A stretch of DNA of 64,000 bases from NCBI RefSeq assembly GCF_964340395.1, contig NC_135570.1, positions 14,441,322 to 14,505,321 on the forward strand. Direction: 5' to 3'. Of the stretch, positions 37,901 to 50,260 are shown one piece after another. Below the pieces are notes generated by a model. That model did not search any database. It saw nothing but the letters and a program-made list of their open reading frames with translations, and had not been told where the DNA came from. How positions within the stretch are numbered: the stretch's first letter is position 1; the number at the start of each line of letters is the position of its first letter. The stretch is from Glandiceps talaboti (lineage: Eukaryota > Hemichordata > Enteropneusta > Spengelidae). A program made the translations under genes and the position numbers.

Positions 37901-40900
37901 ATATTTTCTCCATTTTTGGGAAAAAGTAGAACACATCACAGTTCATCCCATGATTATGCCGTGTTCTTTATTTTTCCACTCTATGATACAATTTGATGTC
38001 AACACACTGTAACTGACTTGCATTAAGCTTCGAAGCAAACATGAATGAAATGTTTCACTCGCTTTTTGCCTCAACAATTTTTTAGAGTTGTTCTTCATTT
38101 TTTGCTCTGTTTTCCTAATGATCTGATTTGAAAATTTTGAATATTTGATTACACAGCCAGACTGATGGTTTAAATTTTCCAGATTTATACGGCTTCCTTC
38201 ATGCTCTGTTCAAAGTGTCTCGTTTTAGAGTCTAGGAATTTCATTTTGTCATTGTCAACAGAATGTCCTGGTGATGCAATATGGATATGTTGGGAGACTT
38301 CTGATGTGTTGGGGCTTGGACATCTATGCTCATTGAAATCATCATGAGGGTGATATAAACTTCCAGGCACGTATGACCCCTTAATTAGGCTCACATGTAC
38401 TTAATAGTGGGTCAATCTGTTGACCAAAAAACTGAAGTGTTGAAAATGTCACATTTGTGCTTGGAATGAAAATTAAATTTTCTCTCTAAAATGGTCCATC
38501 AACATAGATGAACTATCAATTGAAAACACTAGCTTATGAAGCCAGACAGATAGGATTTGAAGTAATTGACTCACTGCTCGATTCTCGACAAGTTTCAAGA
38601 GATGTTCTTCTCTGGGTTTGTAGAAGCAGACAGATACACCAGTTCGACCAGCTCTACCTGTACGACCGGAACGATGAATATACGACTCCAAGTCCTGGAA
38701 ATAGTAATATAGAAACATAAATGGGTTGAATAAATACTTATACATTTGATAGGCAGCAATGAATACTATTTCCAATAATAGTGGCCTTAGTTTTACGTTA
38801 TTCTATGTTCCTCATGACCTAATCAACTTTGCTACATTTCCTCAATCTGGTGAAATATTAGGAAACTTGTACCTTTCAGGGGGAGTGGGTGGGGGATTAG
38901 AAAACAAAATCACTGATTGTAAGATGCCAACAGAAGCGAGCATGTACCTGCACAAATATTACTGTGCATTGCTGAAAACCATGAACTTAGATAAACAAAT
39001 AGTTCATGTTTCATTTCTAAGTCATTCAGATTTTTAAAAATGTAATTATGAATTTAAAGACTTCACAATTTTCGCGATTTTATAAATTTTTTTCCTTAAA
39101 TTCGTAAAGAAAAATTTAGGGTCGGTAGTGAAAAACTAGGTGGGGTTGGAAAACTGGAACTAAACTATTTTTTTCAGGCCTTAGAACAGTAAGTGAATTC
39201 AGAAACTGCTTGAATCGTTCACTAGTCCCATACCCCCAAGTAGACTTTTTCAAAAAGGTTTATTCAAAGATTTTTTAGAAAGAAAAAATTGATGGATTTT
39301 ACCTTTGGTGGTTCACACATCACTACTAGATCGACTTCGGGAATGTCCAATCCTCTGGCTGCAACATCAGTAGCGACCAAACAACGGAATTTCCCATCAC
39401 GGAAACCCTGAAAGAACAAAAGGAATGTGCCATCACAAAACTCGGAAGGGATAACACAATTTATCACCATGGCAACTATGAAGAACAGTGAAATGTACTA
39501 TTCCAAGAAACTTGGAAGAACAGCAAAATTATTTCATGATGGAAAAATCTGAGAGATTGAAATAATATTTGAATTGCCTCTTGTACTTTCCTGGTGATGG
39601 AAATCAAGGGCTGGTTGCATAAAATATAAAAAAACTGGTTATTAGAAGTTGTGGTTAATTGATTGAAATGACATAAATAAATACATTTTGAACGATTTGT
39701 GAATGTTTTTCTTACCTTTAAAGTTATTTCTCTTTGATTCTGTGCAATGTCACCGTGTAAAACCTGCACTTCTTGTCGTATTGTTGTGTTCAAACCAAGT
39801 TCATTTGCATCTTTCTTAGTTTCACAGAATATCATACAGCGACCATGTTGACCACTGTAAACTTGTACCACATCACTAATAGCTGATGCCCTCTCTTTGT
39901 AGAAACACCGGATAGCAAGATGCTGTGAAAGAGAGAACATGGAGTTGTGTCAATATGGTGTATGGCCTGGAGAGGGCGCTACAACATGTCACTGTTGGTC
40001 AAATGTATAGATGGCTGGCCACACATTAAATTCGCTATTTATTACAACATAAGTTATACCCCATTTTTAAATTTTTCCTCTTTCTAGATGTTGCCCAAAG
40101 AATGTCCCATCATTGTAATTTTTATCAACTTTCTATGAAAATTTGTCTGAAAGAATTCTTTCATTACACCTGCACTTTGGTAATATATTTTTTGAGACAA
40201 CCATTAATATCTTCACTGATTTGCTGTATTTGTTTAGCATATTACATGAACATAAGTGGAAACATTAACTGGATCTTTCGGGCTACATTTTGACCCAATG
40301 ACCAATTTTACACACTATTAGCAGTCACACTGCTGTAGTGATTGCTGTGTATTGACTTACAGTAACTGTTGTTGCCGTTCTCAGTTTCTGTTGACCAATC
40401 AAATCCACTTGTTTCGTGTCAGGTCTCATGTATTTCTTGGCAGTTTGATGAACCCAGTGAGGTAGGGTAGCACTAAATAACAGCGTCTGTGGGTTGGCGG
40501 TCTCTGCACCATCTATAAGAAGTTTTAAAAATCAATGTTCATAGGACAGTCACATAGGACATACATGTCATTGTAGCATCGTTGCTTACAAACAGCTTAG
40601 TTTCAAAGTTCTCCCCAGTTAACAGGCCTTTCCAAAATTTGCCATGGTGGCGCTCTACTTCCTGTCTGTGTATACCTTGTGTATACACGGTATGGGTTAC
40701 GTGATCAATCATACAGCACTGCTGCTTTCCACATCGCAATAACACGGAGCATCGCAGTAACACGTCAACGAATGATTAGTCCGATGTGCGATGTAGTCGA
40801 TGAGGGCCTACAGTACATGGATATTCGAGTACAATTATGTGGTAGACATTGATACATACAAAACAACCCTTTCAGCAATGACTAGTGAGAGTCTAGGAGT

Positions 40901-43900
40901 GATGGTACTACATCAGGTAGAGATGGTGAGGGTAAACTATGCCAGTCTAACAACAGCATAATCTATGCACACCCAGTAATTTACATCACTCTTAATTTAA
41001 CACCAGTGTAGAAGTGTTCCAATACAAAATTCAGCTTACTAGAAAGGCACAACCCAACATCTTTCTGGTTTCCACACACAGTTCAATTTTAACTTCCTAC
41101 ATTAAAAACATAGTGACTATGTTCAGTTTTTAACAAAATTTTCAACTCCTAAGTCAATTTCTTTTACATATCAAATTCAAATTTTTTTCTGCTGTTTCAT
41201 CATCATTGTTGTGGGTGTACTACACTTTAAAAACCTGAGTAGAAAACTTCCCTTCTAACATTATAATACATATGTACACTGTATGCTGGCTTATAACTAC
41301 CCATTGCTAGAGGGCGCCCTACTACTCAACTGTAAAGTGTTCTTACCTAGGTTGTATGCTGCTCCTAAGATCTCTTCTACAGACTCTGCAAATCCCATGT
41401 CTAACATTCGGTCAACTTCATCTAAAACAACATGTTTCAACTGACTTAAATTCAGTGTCTTCTTTCTGACGTAGTCAAGAATCCTGCCTGGTGTTCCCAC
41501 AACGATGTCCACACCACGACGTATAGCTGACTCCTGTGGCCAATACGCAGTCCCTCCATAGATGCAAACACTTGACAAATAGGGACCAACAGTTTCAAAG
41601 TCTTCACATACCTGTGTATAAAAGTAGTTGAAGTGAAATTCACTGCAATTTACGTATCAGGTCTTAAATAACTTAAAAAAGACACTGACCATATTCAAAC
41701 ACTTTTATGTGGTATTATTGTTTCAGTGATGAATTATGACTGTGTTATCGTACATACTGCAGCTTGTAACCATGACAACTAGTTATAGCAGTTACAATGT
41801 TATCGTACATACTGCAGCTTGTAACCATGACAACTAGTTATAGCAGTTACAATGTTATCGTACATATTGCAGCTTGTAACCATGACATCTAGCCATAGCA
41901 GTTACAATGTTATCATACATACTGCAGTTTGTAACCATGACATCTAGCATAGCAGTTACAATGTTACAGTACATATTGCAGCTTGTAACCATGACAACTA
42001 GCTATAGCAGTTACAATGTTTTCGTACGTACTGCAGCTTGACGTGGTGTTTACGCTTTGATAAGTTACTGGCACATTGTTACATTGTATGTCTTTTCATG
42101 AGTCTTGTCGTCTCATTCCTGCTTACCACAAGCAAATGAATCAGTGTTTTTTTGTGAGTTGTATTTGAGTAATTCCATGCCACGTGAAATCAAAAGTAGT
42201 AAACCAACCAATTCTCTAACTGTACCTACCTGTTTAGCAAGTTCTCTAGTTGGGGCCATGACTAAAACTTTAGGTAGTCGGCCAGCTCTGGGTTCACAGC
42301 CTTGTAATTTCTCTATGAGTGGAATGGCAAATGCAAGAGTCTTTCCTGTACCCGTTCCTGTGAGGAAAACATTTCATCATTAGTAAAATCAACTCCTGTG
42401 TTTGTGAATCTTTATAGAATAATTGATAAAATGCTCAGCACCATGACATACTATAAACCTAGATATTTTCGCTACCACAACATTTTGTGATTTTACAGTT
42501 AATTACCAGACTAGTACATTGTGTTCATGTACAAGAATTCATGTACAAGAAGGCATTTTAGTCACTACTTATTTTTACTAATTACCAGACTAGTACATTG
42601 TGTTCATGTACAAGAAGGCATTTTAGTCACTACTTATTTTTACTAATTACCAGACTAGTACATTGTGTTCATGTACAAGAAAGCATTTTAGTCACTACTT
42701 ATTTTTACTAATTACCAGACTAGTACATTGTGTTCATGTACAAGAAAGCATTTTAGTCACTACTTATTTTTACTAATTACCAGACTAGTACATTGTGTTC
42801 ATGTACATGAAGGCATTTTAGTCACTACTTATTTTTACTAATTACTAGACTGGTACATTGTGTTCTTGTACAAGAAAGCATTTTAGTCACTACTTATTTT
42901 TACTAATTACCAGACTGGTATACATTATGTTCATGTACAAGAAAGCATTTTAGTCACTACTTATTATTACTAATTACCAGACTGGTACATTGTGTTCATG
43001 TACAAGAAGGCATTTTAGTCACTACTTATTTTTACTAATTACCAGACTGGTACATTGTGTTCATGTACAAGAAGGTATTTTAGTCACTACTTATTTTTAC
43101 TAATTACCAGACTGGTACATTGTGTTCATGTACAAGAAGGTATTTTAGTCACTACTTATTTTTACTAATTACCAGACTGGTACATTGTGTTCATGTACAA
43201 GAAGGCATTTTAGTCACTACTTATTTTTACTAATTACCAGACTAGTACATTGTGTTCATGTACAAGAAAGTATTTTAGTCACTACTTATTTTTACCAATT
43301 ACCAGACTGGTACATTGTGTTCATGTACAAGAAAGCATTTTAGTCACTACTTATTTTTACTAATTACCAGACTGGTACATTGTGTTCATGTACAAGAAGG
43401 CATTTTAGTCACTACTTATTTTTACTAATTACCAGACTAGAACATTGTGTTCATGTACAAGAAGGCATTTTAGTCACTACTTATTTTTACTAATTACCAG
43501 ACTAGAACATTGTGTTCATGTACGAGAAGGCATTTTAGTCACTACTTATTTTTACTAATTACCAGACTGGTACATTGTGTTCATGTACAAGAAGGCTGGT
43601 GAGGAGGTCCCTGTACAATAAATACATTCCTGACAGAATACAACACAAAATAAACAGAGTACTTACTAGCTTGAGCTATGAGATCAAATCCATCATGAAC
43701 ATAGTCAAACGTTTTGGCTTGGATCGGAAAGAGATAGGAAACCTTGCGTTCTGAAATCAAAATTGATTACAAAAGAAATTACATGAGACTTGAAACTGTG
43801 CGTTTTGGAGCGACTATTATTGGTAACATGATGAATTAATAACTAATTCTGACAAAGGTGGTGTTTATTTTGGTACAAGTTGGTAAAACTTACAAATGTA

Positions 43901-46784
43901 TCTGCACATCCCGGTCATTTTACTAAAGTTCCCTACAGTGCTCTTGTGAATACTGGTAGGCACATTTGTAAACAGGTATGAATATCTACCAGTGTTTCCA
44001 TGGTATTTTACTTAGGTGCTTCATTAAAATCCTTGTATAAGGTAGGTAAATCAATACAACCCCCCCCCCCCTCCTACACACACACACACACACACCAAAA
44101 CATTAAATTCTAGTTAAAGATGGCAGCAAAGATGGACCCAAAAAACCTTAACATTTCACAATGTCATTCATACAGATGAATCTGAAGTAATTTACAATGC
44201 TTTTAATTATTACTATAGAAAACCATGGTAAAAAGTTTGGGACCTTTTAGCACATTTATATAACCACATCTAAACAACAAAACTGTAGATTTCTAGATGT
44301 TAATATTTACCTTTCAATAACTTGACAGTTCTTGGGGATAATCTGAAATTCTTAAACGCTCCATCTCGTTCTTTCTGTGTAAGTTCCTGTAATAATACAT
44401 GACACTGCTTAGAAGATAATCCAGATATTTTACGGTTTGTGAAGGACAGGTAGAGAGGTTACTATCTCTGCTGGTTGATTTCGACTATGTTCTGTCAATG
44501 CATGCTTAGGGAGATGGACAGAAAATGGACGTAAATTCTTACTGGTTTTTAATCTACCTGCTGTGTCAGATGACGTCACTGGCGTCCCATGGATGTGAAT
44601 AAACAATATAAGTGGAACAGTCGGTACACACGCTCAGCCAATCAGAGGGAAGCGTTTCATGATTGATGCATAACACATCACACTGGACTAAGTAGTCTAG
44701 TTCTTGATGACCATGTTCCGTTTTTTACACTACATTATCTTCACACATTATATCTAGTCAATATCATTATTCTTGCACAGAAATCTGTGCTCCCCAACAG
44801 CGTTCATATAAACATGATGACGTCGTCGCATCCCCACGTGATTTTAGTTTCAGCAGACTGAACTGGCTAAAGACACATATCCCAAAACCGTAACATTTAA
44901 GAATAAACACAACTCATGTATATTGCAATCTAAATTGCAATGTACTACATTACCTTTTGTTCCTCATCTGAATTTGCACTGTTGCCATGGTTATTCACAA
45001 TGTTACCATTACCATGGTTATTTGATATTCCATTGTTGACATGATTGCTTTCACTACCATTAATTTTCACTTTCTTTGGACTCTTCTTCTCCTCCTCACT
45101 CTCTTCACTAGAACTTTCTTGCTTCTTTTTCTTCTTCTTCTTTATCTTGGTTTCAGATGCGTCTTCAGTTTCTTCAAGTTTTCTCTTTTTATTCTTCTTT
45201 TCTTTATCTTTTTTCTCCTTCTTTTGTTTCTGTGAAAGTAAATTATGAAGACAAATTTAAGTATTATATTGTGTAACTTCTAGACTCCATATTTCTTGTA
45301 TGACATATGACTCTAAGCCAATTTGACGTGCCAATGACACACAATTTCAAGTGACGCACCAAAATTTGCTGTTCGCCCATCTCTTGCAACAACAAAATTT
45401 GGCTATCATTAGAGGGCACATTGTTGTAACGGTATTTTTTCAAAAGGGTAATAAGTAGGTGCAACATATTCAGGTACCTAATAGGTCACACTAATGAAAC
45501 TGCATACTGAATGTGAGAGAGGGTTTGACTAACTAAGTTGTTCTATAGTAATGTGGGGTAAGACCCACGGTTAATAATGTTATGGGTTTGGGATGTCAGC
45601 CTAGATGGCGTGTTTAGTAGCTTGTAGGACTCTTGACTCAGGTTTGGGATTCCCGGTTCTTAGCCTAGCCACAATTTTCTTCTACATTTACTACACAGGT
45701 TAAATTAATATCATGGGTTAGGGATCTCAGGTTTAGGAGTTACAGACCAGCCACAGTTTTCTTCTCGATCTACGACACATGATAGCGTGTCTTCATTTTG
45801 GGCACTACATTCCTACACAGACATTTTAATAGGAGTGTCAAATCCGACTAAATTAAGACTTTATAAAATTTCTAAACACAGTAAGTGTGTTACTTGTAAT
45901 ATATCCTTATTTATATATTGTCTGTTGAAAATAACATTACACCTTTCCATGAAATGATTGTTGTTGATGGTGCTACGTATGCTGACTTGATGTCCATGTG
46001 TAAATAGTCGTTTGTCAACAAATTGTCAACCATTGGAATACAGATAGAACATGATCACTTGACAATCAGACATGCCTCAGCCAGCACAACAACATACACA
46101 GGTTAAAATACAAAATTCTCAAAAAAGAGTAGTTCAAGTAAGTTACCGTGTCTTTCAAACTGAGGTAACTGAGGTGACTTTGGTGGTACCATGGTACAAT
46201 ATACATTTGTAGTACTACTACTAGTAGGAAACAGTACTAATGTACCCCTCAGGCCTGCCCTAACATAACCAACACAATTTAATAATGGTCTGCTTGTCAT
46301 GGTATTTTACACGCTGTAGTCATATAGGTTGAGGTAAAAGTGACTGCAATGACACTAATCAGAGTTTAATACTACGATAGATCTATCGAATTCAGAATTG
46401 CGTATGTACTAGTATTTAAATGTGACGTATGTACTCTCGATGTACAACCATCATGTATGCTCCCCGATTCTTCCGGTAGAGCAGAGTACATTTACAACAA
46501 GCACTACTGAATCTCAACACTGTAGCAGTTAAAATACAGGCTAACGTGGTTCTTTGATGATCGGAAAGGAATCATTCAAAATCACCGATCGGATCACATT
46601 AATCCACGAATTGCACAACAGACTGTACTGAATGATGTGTACGTACGAATCATTTCAAAGCTACACTGACCTTGTCTTTATCTTTCTTCGATTTTTTGGG
46701 TTTTTGAACTTGTAACTCTACATCCGAACTAGTCTTCTGGTCCTGGATATCTTCTTCCATGGTTTCGATTACGTTTGTAGGCAT
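34926..46784 (-). CDS. DDX21: Nucleolar DEAD-box RNA helicase, DDX21/DDX50-like (14 exons)
   Basis: ATP-dependent RNA helicase of the DDX21/DDX50 (nucleolar RNA helicase II/Gu) group; family members act in rRNA transcription and processing. Exons in transcript order: 46784-46671, 45229-44954, 44386-44311, 43750-43667, 42357-42230, 41611-41347, 40512-40361, 39922-39716, 39407-39303, 38694-38575, 37857-37784, 37381-37222, 36374-36195, 35144-34926. All are GT..AG with matching phases: 719 aa (human DDX21 is about 780). Residues 25-80 are Lys/Glu-rich low complexity. Motifs: Q-motif FPIQ (about 164), Walker A ARTGTGKT 183-190, Ia PTRELA 219-224, GG 245-246, TPGR 266-269, II DEVD 290-293 (the DDX21-type variant of DEAD), III SAT 328-330, [11 protein letters not shown] 446-455, [13 protein letters not shown] 476-486. 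A GUCT domain follows (about 563-650), then an Arg/Gly-rich tail (about 675-700). No break or missing catalytic residue. GUCT plus DEVD separate it from other DEAD-box proteins; DDX21 versus DDX50 cannot be decided because the split is vertebrate-specific. Confidence 0.97.
35317..35690. mobile_element. Foldback element in the last DDX21 intron
   Basis: TACAACTGCTGACATCAG ... GGTTTGATAAGAACAGTTCT on the left mirrors AACTGTTCTTATCAAATGAT ... GCTGATGTCAGCAGTTGTAC on the right. Arms are about 170 bases. A second, more diverged copy is at 59806-60175. Confidence 0.9.
36817..37148. mobile_element. Inverted-repeat MITE, ACAACCCATAACACC family (copy 3, DDX21 intron)
   Basis: A full copy (36817-37052), then an extra right arm (37053-37148) beginning CAGCAAATGAAACAGT, so it is a one-and-a-half copy. 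It lies between the two GUCT-domain exons. Confidence 0.9.
39060..39183 (+). mobile_element. Right-end fragment of the GTGGTTCCGATTAC MITE (DDX21 intron)
   Basis: ACTTCACAATTTTCGCGATT ... GTGAAAAACTAGGTGGGG ... ACTGGAACTAAAC ... GGCCTTA matches the right halves of 17742-18233 and 20173-20549. Confidence 0.8.
41728..42035. repeat. 55-60 bp tandem repeat in a DDX21 intron, 5 units
   Basis: Unit: GTTATCGTACATACTGCAGC, TTGTAACCATGACA(A/T)CTAG, (T/C)TATAGCAGTTACAAT. Units 1 and 2 are identical over long stretches. Confidence 0.93.
42501..43596. repeat. 65-bp minisatellite in a DDX21 intron, 17 units
   Basis: The unit TAATTACCAGACTAGTACAT, TGTGTTCATGTACAAGAAGG, CATTTTAGTCACTACTTATT, TTTAC repeats 17 times with very little divergence (GACTAG/GACTGG and AAGG/AAAG variants). 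It fills most of the intron between the exon carrying the Q-motif (43667-43750) and the exon with Walker A (42230-42357). One isolated unit lies at 7414-7480. Confidence 0.97.
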
Positions 46785-46935
46785 TGGTAGAGAAAATCAA
46801 CGGAAAATTGGGCAAAAAACCGAGGAAAGATTCACACACTAAACACGTCACTGAACACAGCACATGGAAAGGATCGATCACGTGACTCAGATTTCACAAG
46901 TGGCCTCTGACCTTTCACGTGCACCGGATATTTAA
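46785..46935 (-). promoter_or_regulatory. Upstream/promoter region of the DDX21-like gene with two CACGTG E-boxes
   Basis: CACGTG palindromes lie at 46879-46884 (in the context ATCACGTGAC) and 46916-46921, about 95 and 132 bases upstream of the DDX21 ATG. CACGTG is the core site for Myc/Max, USF and MiT-type bHLH factors, and ribosome-biogenesis genes are known Myc targets in animals. No TATA box is evident at a sensible distance. The transcription start is not known. Confidence 0.45.
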
Positions 46936-48024
46936 ATTATAGAGGGCGCACTTTATATAGATCAAAAGAAAAGTTTTGTACATTTCATCAGTGCATTTCA
47001 GTTTTCATTCGATAGAGGCAGTACATGCCTGTTTCATTCCATAGCCCTCTTGTGGCCTCATACAGGTTTCTAAGAAGGCGACTGAAGTAAGGCAGCGGGA
47101 AACTGGGGAGAAATGGGGGGGGGGGGATGAAGAAAATTCAGGGTTCGGGGGGGGGGGCATGACAGTTCTGAAAAGATTTTGCTATGACATGATTTGAACC
47201 AAAGTAAACCTCATGACGGGTCGTTTACAGAATAGATTACAAATTTCTCGCACTAACTTCTAAAACCTATCTTCAGTAATGAGGTGGGGGAAAGTCATGC
47301 GAATGGTTTCATGTATGCCTTCCGCTGTCTGTCTGTATCTCTCTATGTCTCTATAAATCCTTACTAAATGTTGATCCCGATTTATTTTTTATGGGAACGC
47401 TTTAGCTTTTAATAATACGACTAGAAAAAGTTATTCTTGTTCCTGTTCGCTTTCTCATCATACGTGCAATATGGTTTGAAATACGAGTAAAAATACTTGG
47501 TGCACAACAAAGCCCAATATAAACACAGACAATTGTCTTTTATAAAGTACATGTATTTTTCTGCGTCACTTTATGCCCAAACATCCACAAACCTTTGTAT
47601 TAAATGTGCGATGTTTGGGATGTACTGGTATAGAGCGACATCCTTTTGAAATGTCTAACAGCAAAGTAAAATATTTACAAGTATACATCATGAACAGAAT
47701 TTATATGTGATTTTTGGTGGAAACATAGAATCATTAATTGATTTACCCAAAGGTCTGCTACACTGTTACAGTCGGTAATGTATCACTTGGACTTGGCAAC
47801 ATTGTTCGCATCTGAATTTGAGGAAACCTGTAGGTGTATGCTGCGCGCTGGATGTCACCACGGCACTTGTGGTCGTACAATAGTCAATAAACAGGCACTT
47901 ACTTGCTATTATATGCTTCGCTTCGACGAGGCCGAGGTTGGTAAAACGGCAAAGTTCGATATCATTGTCTGTATGTAGTGACGGTACTTTGGAACCAGCT
48001 CATCCCAACCCGATACTTGAAATT
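46936..48024. other. Intergenic stretch between the DDX21 promoter and the SAM-like ORF
   Basis: G-runs at about 47118-47158 and otherwise nothing recognisable. A short plus-strand ORF at 47778-47978 has a few cysteines but no convincing domain. Confidence 0.5.
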
Positions 48025-48408
48025 TCACCGGAAGTAGCACCGAGGTTTTGGGCGGGATATGCTTCTTTTTAGGGCGACGATGTAAAGATGCCCCAGACCA
48101 GCCCCGGAGCTATTCAGATCAAGTTGATCGTCACTGCACAGCGACTCGACTACTTCCCGAAGAAGGCATCTCTGTCCCGGTAAAATATCTAGGTCTCGAA
48201 GATCCTGCTCCTGCATTGCTTTCAGTGCTCGAAAACTAGTGAAGCCATTACGTACAAGGCAAGACACATTGTCCTCACGACGTTCAAAGTCATCTCTGGC
48301 TGGACTTTCCATCCGACTCAACTCTGTCTCAATTTCAGTCGTCTGGTTTTTGGTTAGCGTAGCAGATCGTAATAATTTCGACCCCCTTCCACGCCGACTT
48401 CTTGTCAT
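48025..48408 (-). CDS. Hypothetical protein with SAM-like segment
   Basis: A 127-codon ATG-initiated ORF. The N-terminus is basic (TRSRRGRGSKLLR). Residues about 45-92 resemble a sterile alpha motif: VSCLVRNGFTSFRALKAM, EQDLRDLDI, LPGQRCLLREVVESL follow the SAM pattern of a helix ending in a Gly-Phe turn, a Leu-rich helix, 'DL..L.I' and a long C-terminal helix. SAM domains bind protein partners or RNA, but no partner is suggested here. Base composition is richer in CpG than the surroundings, supporting real coding or a promoter region. It diverges from the segment at 48541 on the opposite strand. It may be one exon of a longer gene or a retained fragment. Confidence 0.45.
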   Translation of the reverse strand: MTRSRRGRGSKLLRSATLTKNQTTEIETELSRMESPARDDFERREDNVSCLVRNGFTSFRALKAMQEQDLRDLDILPGQRCLLREVVESLCSDDQLDLNSSGAGLGHLYIVALKRSISRPKPRCYFR

Positions 48409-48540
48409 TCAAGTCGTCATAATAACACATTATTGAACAGTGAGTACAGTTACTGAGTTAGTAACACTTCACATCCCATTGCCAATAACATTCAAAAACT
48501 GCCACTTGATCGCGTAATAAAGCTAGGCTTACATTATTAC

Positions 48541-49997
48541 TATGAAAAGACCACAAAGTGAATAGACGAAAAACGCAAAATGGTTGTAACACGAGTACCA
48601 CTGAATAGTTTGGAATCGCTAGTTCCAGCGTTGGACGGAGAAAGTTCTCAGTTTTTTGTAAGTATATAATTTCTTTGTTTAACACATTATGTTTTCTTTT
48701 TTTTACGGATCAACTTACTAAATATTTATTCACTACGACTGTACTGAGTTGATTACTGTAGTTTCTATGAATCTATCTGATAATGAAGAACATTAGGACA
48801 TATTTTAGAATATAACAATTCAACTAACGAATGTTATGAATGTAGCATGGGGTTCTTCATTTTCTTAAAATTATATTAAACAAAGTTTAATTAAGAAAAA
48901 CGCAAGAGTGATAATAGTAATAAAAAATTTGCTTTTCAAGTCCCAGTTCATGATCAACTCAAACATTCAATACAAATTTTGTATAAATTGTAAACCTGAG
49001 TTTAAAATTAAAAATAACATAAATCAACAAAAATAGAAAAAAAGCTGATATGTTTATTTGAATAAAGTAAATTTATAAAAAATGAAATAAATGAATGGAT
49101 TCGTCTGGAAAAATAGTCTGTAATATCGAAGCTTTACTATTTCGTACAACAGGTACATACAGCTTTTTTTTCTTTATTTTAGTTTGGTTTGTTCTATTCT
49201 ATTCTATTCTATTCTATTCTATTCTATTCTTCGGTTTCTTTCAGTTCCTTTCCTTTCCTTTCGTTTTATTTTAATTTATTTATTTTTATTGTATTTCATT
49301 CACATTTTTTGTTATTTTATTTTGCTTTAAATATAAATTCGTTGACTAATCTTGCATTAAATATCAAAAGGAATTTTTTTCGTAAAAAAAGATAACCGCC
49401 CATTCTCAGCCATTCAAGCTGTGTTTGATGCATCCTTGTGACTGGGGACCCAGGAACCGTGTGACAAATAAAACAAAACAAACAAACAAATATATAAATA
49501 AACTATCAAATAAATGACAAATGAACAAGCAAAGGAACGACAAGACCTTATAGGGACAAATAAAATAATTAAATAAACCAGCAAATAAACAGATACTCAT
49601 GGGGGTATACTAGATATGTTTGTTTTTTCTATACCCATTACTATAAAAAAACACAAGGGTTCACTCAAGGTCTTTCTCTGTCCCTCTTTTCAAGCCTCAA
49701 AAAACACCCAAATCAATCTTAAATGACAATAAACACTCAGTATACGTAATTTACAGAACCCTGGCCTCTCGTGACAAGTCTATACCGGCGTTAGAGCTTG
49801 TGTGATTGGTCGGAGGGCATGAAGCGGTATTTAAACTGAATTCAAATACCAGGATGTTGCCGGCAATTAACACATATGAATATTGCGATGGAGATGGTGG
49901 AAATTGATTATTAAATCACCGAAATTTGTAGTCCATGTGCGATGAAGGTAAAGATTTTAGCTGAATAAATTCTTCAGTGAGAGAGGTAAGTAATCAA
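48541..49997 (+). pseudogene. Three-copy short-peptide segment, copy 1 (likely broken)
   Basis: The candidate first exon 48580-48657 starts with ATG, encodes MVVTRVPLNSLESLV then ALDGESSQFF, and ends at a good GTAAGT donor. The TATA box of the other copies is changed to TATGAAAA. At the second exon (about 49350) the acceptor reads TTGCAT instead of TTGCAG and the frame ends after about 15 codons. Roughly 530 bases of unrelated sequence (about 49430-49960) interrupt the rest, after which homology to copy 2 resumes at TTCTTCAGTGAGAGAG. First exon and intron start match copies 2 and 3 closely. Product unknown. Confidence 0.5.
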
Positions 49998-50212
49998 TAA
50001 TCTCAATTCTGTTTATAGTTGTACAAGAAATGTATCAATCAAAGACATGTCAAGCTAACCAAATCATCACAGTGCTATCCCTCATCAAATCTTTTATATC
50101 TCTCTTTCAGTCTAGCGCAATGAAGTCCTGAGATGCATTCGATGTAATTTAGAATTGAACCACAGCCATCCACACAGATTGTTGATGTCAAATTACTGTA
50201 CTGATACAAACT

Positions 50213-50219
50213 TATAAAA
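50213..50219 (+). promoter_or_regulatory. TATA box of the copy-2 short-peptide segment
   Basis: TATAAAA, conserved at the same place in copy 3 (57374-57380) and degraded in copy 1 (48541). The downstream context CACA(A/G)AGTGAA is shared by all three. Confidence 0.45.
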
Positions 50220-50260
50220 AAACACAGAGTGAATAGTATTAGTAAGACGAAAAACGCAAA

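Noticed and set aside
42501-43596. CRISPR-like array of regular repeats
   Set aside because: Units are contiguous with no unique spacers and lie in a eukaryotic intron; this is a minisatellite.
47778-47978. 66-codon ORF with a CRC...GCHHGTC pattern hinting at an EGF-like domain
   Set aside because: Cysteine spacing does not complete an EGF fold and there is no signal peptide or flanking exon.
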